Shown here one piece after another: positions 6,512 to 10,888 of a stretch of DNA of 10,888 nucleotides. The notes beneath the pieces are model-generated. The model saw nothing but the letters and a program-made list of their open reading frames with translations. It ran no database searches and was not told the origin of the DNA. The stretch comes from Planctomycetota bacterium (GTDB lineage: Bacteria > Planctomycetota > Planctomycetia > Pirellulales > Pirellulaceae), in NCBI GenBank assembly GCA_023417165.1, contig JAEZGD010000411.1:1-10888 (forward strand), written 5' to 3'. A program made the position numbers and the translations under genes. Positions within the stretch are counted from its first letter, which is position 1, and each line of letters opens with the position of its first letter.

Positions 6512-7042
6512 CTAAGATTGAGCGAGCCGTTTGCCGCCGAGCCAGTTATCTTCGGCGCTAGCAGCATCGCCAGGAAGCGTCTTACGCGTCAAGCGGATCA
6601 CCTGGATCACGTTCATGCTCTTCCCCGCAGTCGCTGGCGGATCAAGCTCCAAGTTGAGAGCGAGGCTATCTTCTAGCGCCATTCGATCCGAATCGCTAAG
6701 AAACATCGGCTTGTTGATATAGTGCCAACTAGTCCGGTGGTAACTACCACGCAATTCCGCCGGGAATCCCATCGCAATATCAGGCCAGACGGCCGCCTGC
6801 TAGATCAACCACTCGTTCTTAGTTGCCAGGCTGCCAGCAGCAATGGAATCGGGCATTCGCCCCTGAAAATTTTCAACGAATCGTGGATACTTCGAAAGTA
6901 AAGCAACGACCTTGTACCGTTCATCGTTATTGAGCTGACGCCAGGCAATCAACGCAACGATCTTGTGACCAAGGTCGTTCCAGGCAAGTACGGGATTAGT
7001 AGCGACAAGCAGAATCAGAAGCGACGCTAGAACCTTGCGCAT
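6512..7042 (-). pseudogene. S1/P1-type nuclease gene, broken by an in-frame TAG and truncated at its 3' end
   Basis: The start is clear: GGAGG eight bases before the ATG at 7042, then a signal peptide MRKVLASLLILLVATNPVLA. Cleavage would leave WNDLGHK as the mature N-terminus, with Trp1 and His6 as in S1/P1 nucleases, whose N-terminal Trp and His6 bind the zinc cluster. Translation stops after NEWLI at a TAG (6802-6800). The same frame continues QAAVWPDIA, RGSYHRTSWHYINKP and SMNVIQVIRL, all family text, as far as about 6548. Replacing TAG by CAG would restore a Gln at a natural place. The region that should carry the GDxHQPLH zinc ligands is missing: after AED the frame gives a short unrelated tail and stops at 6512. 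About 150 mature residues survive of some 300. TATATT at 7093-7088 may be an old -10 element. No active nuclease is expected. Confidence 0.8.
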
Positions 7043-7284
7043 GGCAAAACCTCCGTGGCGGCAACTGAAGTGCGATCTCAACGGAGGAATATATGCGAGC
7101 GGTAAGCGCGCAAGCAAACGTTTTTGAGGGATCTTTATGCATGCCGTTTATCGGCAACAGTGCGTTGTCACTAAATGGTGCCACGCACACACGCGCGGGC
7201 TGCTTCTTGCGCTCGGCGTGCTAATTGGCCAGCAAGCTCGATGCCGAAGAATTATGGGAACGGCGCTGGCCAAGCTGCAAGGTG

Positions 7285-8421
7285 CTAGCTGATCCATTTC
7301 AACAGGCAGTCTGCATGCTCGATGAGCTCGAGCTTGTGTTGCATTTCGAGAGCGAGTGCTTCGACAGTGGACCTATCCAAGTCACCTTCAACAGTTGCGG
7401 TCAAGAGATTCATGTCCTCAGTGAATCGCACCATCACGCCCCTCACGAAAATCCGTTTGGATCGCCAATCATTGTTATTTTCTGGATTTGGGGAGACGAC
7501 CTCATGCTCGATCGATGGCGTATAGAGACTCTGGAATGCGGCCATGTTTGGTTCCGCCCCAAGTTCCGACGCAAGACTGTATTCATCATGGCCGCCAATT
7601 CCAGGGAATTGCTGGTGAAATTCCAGCGTTTCGTATTCAAAAAGATGCAGGCGCATTCCATCCGCTCTTGCGACCTGAAATCGTGGCCACTTTCGCATGG
7701 TCAACCTGCTCCAACGGAAGTCTGCTAGAGAAAGTGACCATTCGTCAATATTCTCGATGAATCCTTCCGATGTGAGCACTTCTCCACCGTGGACGACGAT
7801 CGACAAACCATCCTCCGACAGCGAAGCGTGATGCTTGTGGATCCAGCCGGGCTGGTTCCCAAACGACTCCACTTCCGCGATTGCCAAGGAATCCGTTCTT
7901 AGTGAATAGATCGGAGTAACCCCTTCGCGCCGATCGCCGGGGTATCCAATGCTGCCAATGATCAGGATCGCATCTTCGCTTGGCGTCGCAGTCGCGGAAT
8001 GGAAGTCGGTAGGCCGCAACGTCTCCACTGGATAGCCGATGATTTGCAGTTCGCGATGGGGGTACTCGACGATCACATCGTTGTAGATGAAGAAGTCAGG
8101 ATCGTAGTAGTCTTCATGTTCACCGGCGATCCAAAACACGCGTCCATCAGAAAGTTCCGTGCGACTCTGCCCCATCCGGCAGCCAGCCCACCGAGGTTCG
8201 CTGGGAACGTCTGGGACGCCTAGGAATTGGGAAGAGCGGTCTTTGAAAAGTTCGTTCGCATGATACGGATCAATGCGCCCACGAAATAACCACTCCCAGA
8301 CCGGATTCGTCATGTCTTCGGCCGGTACCGTACCACGTCGGGCCTTTTGCCACCGCCGAAAGAGCGTGTAAGTGACTTCGGGGCCAGGCATTCGATACTG
8401 TTCGGCGGATTCGTCGTCCAT
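7285..8421 (-). CDS. Kelch-like beta-propeller protein of unknown function
   Basis: This gives 378 residues from the ATG at 8421, which has GGGGAG seven bases upstream; an ATG six bases earlier lies too close to it. Residues 15-60 form a conserved-looking leader (TYTLFRRWQKARRG, MTNPVWEWLF, RIDPYHANELF). About 92-245 shows two blade-like repeats: GRVFWIAGEHEDYYDPD, DFHSATAT with AILIIGSIGY, then HKHHASLSEDG with IVVHGGEV and IDEWSLSLADFRWSRLT. The His-Ser/Ala-Thr...Ile-x-Gly-Gly...Trp-x-Leu pattern is that of Kelch motifs. Residues 325-378 (FVRGVMVRFTEDMNLLTATV, then EGDLDRSTVEALALEMQHKL) are a separate small alpha/beta tail. There is no signal peptide, so it is probably cytoplasmic and may bind proteins. 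The same frame stays open to a GTG at 8703, described separately. It lies downstream of the ECF sigma gene on the same strand. Confidence 0.75.
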   Translation of the reverse strand: MDDESAEQYRMPGPEVTYTLFRRWQKARRGTVPAEDMTNPVWEWLFRGRIDPYHANELFKDRSSQFLGVPDVPSEPRWAGCRMGQSRTELSDGRVFWIAGEHEDYYDPDFFIYNDVIVEYPHRELQIIGYPVETLRPTDFHSATATPSEDAILIIGSIGYPGDRREGVTPIYSLRTDSLAIAEVESFGNQPGWIHKHHASLSEDGLSIVVHGGEVLTSEGFIENIDEWSLSLADFRWSRLTMRKWPRFQVARADGMRLHLFEYETLEFHQQFPGIGGHDEYSLASELGAEPNMAAFQSLYTPSIEHEVVSPNPENNNDWRSKRIFVRGVMVRFTEDMNLLTATVEGDLDRSTVEALALEMQHKLELIEHADCLLKWIS

Positions 8422-8703
8422 GGTCATACTCCCCGGTGATCTGACATCTGCATTGAAGTTACAACGACACACCAAAGCAAGAACAAGTTCGCAGCCGCAT
8501 GCGTTCGCGCTAGTCGCTTCCAATAATCGTGGTCCCTGACGACGCGACCTGACGCCAGTCAGGCAGCCTGTGCAGCGTTCGATGCCTTGCGCATTCTCAT
8601 CCCACTTGTGCCCCATCGCGCAGGGATCGACAACGGGCGCAGCATCCGCCTTCACTTTTGGGGCTGGATATTGGATTGGCGGCTTTCCAAAGAGATTTTG
8701 CAC
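8422..8703 (-). other. In-frame zinc-knuckle segment: N-terminal extension or separate small gene
   Basis: This segment is open in the same frame as the Kelch-like gene and begins with a GTG at 8703, 14 bases after the sigma factor stop and right after a run of seven C residues. It encodes 94 residues. The first 55 look coding: QNLFGKPPIQYPAPKVKAD, then PCAMGHKWDENAQGIERC and TGCLTG. The pattern C-x3-H-x-W...C-x2-C resembles a short zinc ribbon. After RSRRQG the text becomes Cys-rich and less convincing. No Shine-Dalgarno precedes the GTG. Three readings are possible: a fused zinc domain of the Kelch-like protein, a separate small gene whose stop was lost by a frame slip, or an untranslated leader. 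Confidence 0.35.
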
Positions 8704-8716
8704 GGGGGGGAAGACC

Positions 8717-9229
8717 TTAGGCCAGAAGCCGCCTGAGTTGATCCAGGCCTTCCAGCAGTAGGCGACGCGTTTTCCAATAGCTCATACCCAACCGAGCTGC
8801 CGATTCATGAATCGACCAGCCCTTCGCGTGCAGAGCAAGCACGGCGCGAAGAGGATCGGACAACTGCTCGACAGCCATATTGAGATCAATGCAGGCATCT
8901 AAGTCGGAAGGCCTCTGGCTGGCGATAACTCCATCGCCGAGTGACTCTACTTTGCGCTGATGATTCCGCAGCTTCCGGGCTGCTTCTTGGCAATGCCGCA
9001 TCACGATAGTCGCCATCCAACCGGCGAAATGATTTTCCGCTCGCGACAGGTCAAGATGCAGATCGGGAGCTGCCTGAAGTGACCTCGCAAGCAGGAGCAT
9101 GGCGTCCTGTTTTATATCAACAACGAGCGATGCACGACAACGATCGTGCCGCAGGACGCGCCGAGCGCAAATGTCGAGCTGCTCTTGATACCAAGCATGT
9201 TCGAGTAGCAGCCGCAGAGTTCGGGCCAA
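8717..9229 (-). CDS. ECF-type sigma-70 family RNA polymerase sigma factor
   Basis: The 170-residue length is normal for an ECF sigma factor, which directs RNA polymerase to a small set of promoters. Region 2 spans about residues 10-90: HAWYQEQLDICARRVLR, then VVDIKQDAMLLLARSL, which takes the place of the usual DVVQEAF core-binding segment, and FAGWMATIVMRHCQEAARK for -10 recognition. Region 4 spans about 113-168: VEQLSDPLRAVLALHAKGWS, then IHESAARLGMSYWKTRRLLL, a helix-turn-helix for the -35 element. The frame opens at a TGA about 60 bases upstream and has no ATG there, so I take the TTG at 9229; only a weak AGG precedes it. No anti-sigma gene is adjacent. The Kelch-like gene and zinc-knuckle segment follow directly, suggesting one operon. 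Which signal controls it cannot be read from the sequence. Confidence 0.82.
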   Translation of the reverse strand: MARTLRLLLEHAWYQEQLDICARRVLRHDRCRASLVVDIKQDAMLLLARSLQAAPDLHLDLSRAENHFAGWMATIVMRHCQEAARKLRNHQRKVESLGDGVIASQRPSDLDACIDLNMAVEQLSDPLRAVLALHAKGWSIHESAARLGMSYWKTRRLLLEGLDQLRRLLA

Positions 9230-9948
9230 GGCCTGTTGGCTCGAATTGCTACGAGATAGAGTGCGAGCAAATGTCGCCAGCTCGTCACATCATGCGACGC
9301 TCGTTTCGCCGCGGAGCTTAGGCGAGCTTCCTCCAACGGTCTAAAACGAGTCTGTTCGGGCACAACTGCCAGCGTGTCGCCACGTGAGGGTGACTGCTGC
9401 CCGTCTCGGGGAAGCGCCCTAGCAGAGAAGGAAGGCGCGGCAAACATCGTGTGTACGCAATTCGAGCGCATAGCTTGTGGGCTCCGAAAGGCACTGCTTC
9501 AAGAATCCAAGATGCGACGGCAGAGGCGTCGCGGTCAGAAGCAAGAGGAGGGGGCCGCTTTACCGCTGGCCCAGGCGGGGTTCCAGTGACGCCGATGTCA
9601 CCTTTGGTAGGAGGTCATGCATACCTTCCATGGCATGGGTCGCAATATAGCAGCCGCAGCGAGCAATGTCAATACTAATACACAATCACTTTGATGACAC
9701 TCACTACATATCGCCGATTCAACTTTTGACTACTTTATACCCAATGCCAACACATGCGCATTTGCACCGATTCTTTAACGGGACATATTTGATTACCCGC
9801 CCAAGACTGATTTGCTGCAATTGCAGGTTGACGAGAAGCATAGAACAGGATGCTCGCTGTCTCGTGCTTGTAAACAAACCAAAGAACTTCCCTTGTCGAA
9901 GTCTCCCACAAGCGAATTTGGTCTACCACTCCCCACGGAGCTAATGCC
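9230..9948. other. Intergenic stretch without a recognisable gene
   Basis: These 719 bases separate the sigma factor from the divergently oriented glycosyltransferase. Both strands have short open frames, but none shows a family motif. The left half (to about 9600) is GC-rich; from about 9655 to 9830 the sequence becomes clearly AT-rich, as a promoter region would. Within it TTGCAC (9762-9767) and CATATT (9784-9789) form a poor promoter match. A small inverted repeat GTGAC/GTCAC lies at 9587-9602. A perfect AGGAGG at 9609-9614 precedes an ATG at 9617 by only two bases; the 25-codon frame from there (to 9694) is unlikely to be a gene. I see no tRNA, repeat array or transposon end. Confidence 0.5.
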
Positions 9949-10888
9949 ATGCGTGTCGCCGTCTTCGTGCCTACTCTCTCGTATGGCGATGCCATTAGTG
10001 GCGACGCTATGGCCATGGCGTCCCTGCTGGGCGATCGTGGTCATCATTGCTGGCTGACGGCGACCGCTGCAAACCATGTCGAGGCGACCGTCTATCCATA
10101 TCGTGAAGCACTGCCCGATGCCATCGAACGCGGAGGGCTGTTAATCTACCACCACGGCATCTACTTTCCCGAGGCGGAAGAACTAGTGCAGCCCACCTCG
10201 TATCGCAAGATTTTGCGATATCATAACGTCACCCCTCCGGAGCACTTTCATAGCATTAGCGCCGCCCACGTGAGATTAACCACGACGGGCAGACGGCAAA
10301 CCCAAGACCTATTGCGGCACCGTTTTGACTTTTGCTTGGCAAACTCTGACTACAGTTTGCGCGAGTTGCTCGCGGCAGGAGCACCTGCCGATCGCTGCCT
10401 GGCAGTGCCGCCATTCCATCAGACTGAGCGGCTCGCTTCACTGGCTCCCGATCCAGGAGTCCTGAAGCGATTTGGGAATGGACAGTCTAACTGGTTGTGT
10501 GTTGGACGCCTTAGTCCTCACAAGAACCACGGATTTCTGCTTCAGGCTTTCGCAGCGTTCAAGGAGCAGGCTGCGCGCCATAGCTGCCTGCTAATTGTCG
10601 GGAGCGAGGATCCGGGGCTCCAGCGATACAACCGAGAGCTTCATCGGCAAGTCGCGGCTTATGGTCTCGAAGAATATGTCCATTTTGTCGGCAAGGTATC
10701 AGAAGCGGAACTGCGTGCCTACTACCAAGTAGCCAGTGTGCTGGTTTCGGCCAGCCTGCATGAAGGGTTTTGCGTGCCGCTAGTGGAGGCCATGGCTCTT
10801 GGCGTGCCGATCGTCGCGTTACCGTATGCGGCAGTGCCCGAAACCGTCGGTGAAGCGGGAGTGTTGCCAGTAAATGCACGACCAGCAT
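9949..10888 (+). CDS. GT4-family glycosyltransferase (3' end outside window)
   Basis: About 313 residues are visible and the C-terminus is beyond the window. The start is supported by GGAG eight bases before the ATG. The protein has the GT-B two-domain layout. The N-terminal acceptor domain opens with MRVAVFVPTL and SYGDAISGDAMAMASLLGDR, a glycine-rich first loop. The C-terminal nucleotide-sugar domain begins with NWLCVGRLSPHKNHGFLLQA at 182-201, where R187 and K192 should contact the donor phosphates. It continues with YVHFVGKVSEAELRAYY and LHEGFCVPLVEAMALGVPIV, where E272 and E280 make the EX7E motif. Retaining GT4 enzymes build exopolysaccharide, lipopolysaccharide or glycolipid sugars at the inner face of the membrane. 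Donor and acceptor cannot be told from sequence. It may be the first gene of a polysaccharide cluster to the right. Confidence 0.92.
   Translation, partial: MRVAVFVPTLSYGDAISGDAMAMASLLGDRGHHCWLTATAANHVEATVYPYREALPDAIERGGLLIYHHGIYFPEAEELVQPTSYRKILRYHNVTPPEHFHSISAAHVRLTTTGRRQTQDLLRHRFDFCLANSDYSLRELLAAGAPADRCLAVPPFHQTERLASLAPDPGVLKRFGNGQSNWLCVGRLSPHKNHGFLLQAFAAFKEQAARHSCLLIVGSEDPGLQRYNRELHRQVAAYGLEEYVHFVGKVSEAELRAYYQVASVLVSASLHEGFCVPLVEAMALGVPIVALPYAAVPETVGEAGVLPVNARPA

Noticed and set aside
6800..6802. Stop-codon readthrough or UAG recoding (suppressor, pyrrolysine) to save the nuclease
   Set aside because: The gene is also truncated before its essential GDxHQPLH ligands, so readthrough would not give an active enzyme, and other genes here give no hint of recoding.
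7093..7224. 43-codon plus-strand frame with GGAGG five bases before ATG
   Set aside because: The spacing is ideal, but the translation has no motif or membrane segment, and the region is the upstream leader of the minus-strand nuclease remnant. Chance is likely.
7225..7728. Plus-strand open frame of 167 codons
   Set aside because: Most of it is antisense to the C-terminal half of the Kelch-like gene, and it has no recognisable motif.
9112..9471. Minus-strand frame upstream of and overlapping the sigma factor start
   Set aside because: It has GGAG ten bases before its ATG and partly protein-like text, but no family signal, and it runs out of frame into the sigma factor gene, which is clearly coding.

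Overview
The window looks like a chromosomal segment of a planctomycete, probably of the Pirellulales type. The basis is gene content and sequence style, not a database match: a RedB-like thioredoxin-fold protein, a secreted metallopeptidase fused to plant/bacterial-type leucine-rich repeats (ITDAGL...L..L..L..L.L..T), a creatininase-family hydrolase, an ECF sigma factor whose neighbour is a Kelch-like protein, moderately high GC, and several genes with weak or no Shine-Dalgarno sequence.

Left part (1-5630) is intact and ordinary. A minus-strand RedB-like gene, cut by the window edge, diverges from a plus-strand DUF4173-type polytopic membrane protein (618-2198). A 529-base stretch without a convincing gene follows. 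Next come a secreted HExxH peptidase with C-terminal LRRs (2728-4569) and, 18 bases later, a creatininase-family metalloamidase (4588-5367), probably co-transcribed. A tRNA-His(GTG) gene with its own promoter and a strong intrinsic terminator closes this part.

Middle part (5630-7042) is a graveyard of broken genes. It holds a decayed fragment of an SRAP (YedK/HMCES-type) gene and the 5' half of a tRNA-Leu(TAG) on the opposite strand. These two meet exactly at one GGATCC hexamer. Beyond them lie a small unknown minus-strand gene with a good ribosome-binding site and an S1/P1-type nuclease gene that is interrupted by an in-frame TAG and has lost its 3' half. The minus-strand order suggests one old transcription unit running from the nuclease through the small gene towards the tRNA-Leu fragment.

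Right part (7285-10888) has a minus-strand pair, an ECF sigma factor followed by a Kelch-like propeller protein. Between them lies an in-frame stretch with a Cys/His zinc-knuckle pattern that may be a separate small gene or an N-terminal domain. A 719-base stretch without a recognisable gene, AT-rich near its right end, precedes a plus-strand GT4 glycosyltransferase with a clear Shine-Dalgarno; it runs off the window.

I see no CRISPR array, intact mobile element or rRNA, and no coherent new defence or biosynthetic system. The most informative anomalies are the SRAP/tRNA-Leu joint at GGATCC, the nonsense-interrupted nuclease, and the zinc-knuckle segment between the sigma factor and the Kelch-like protein.
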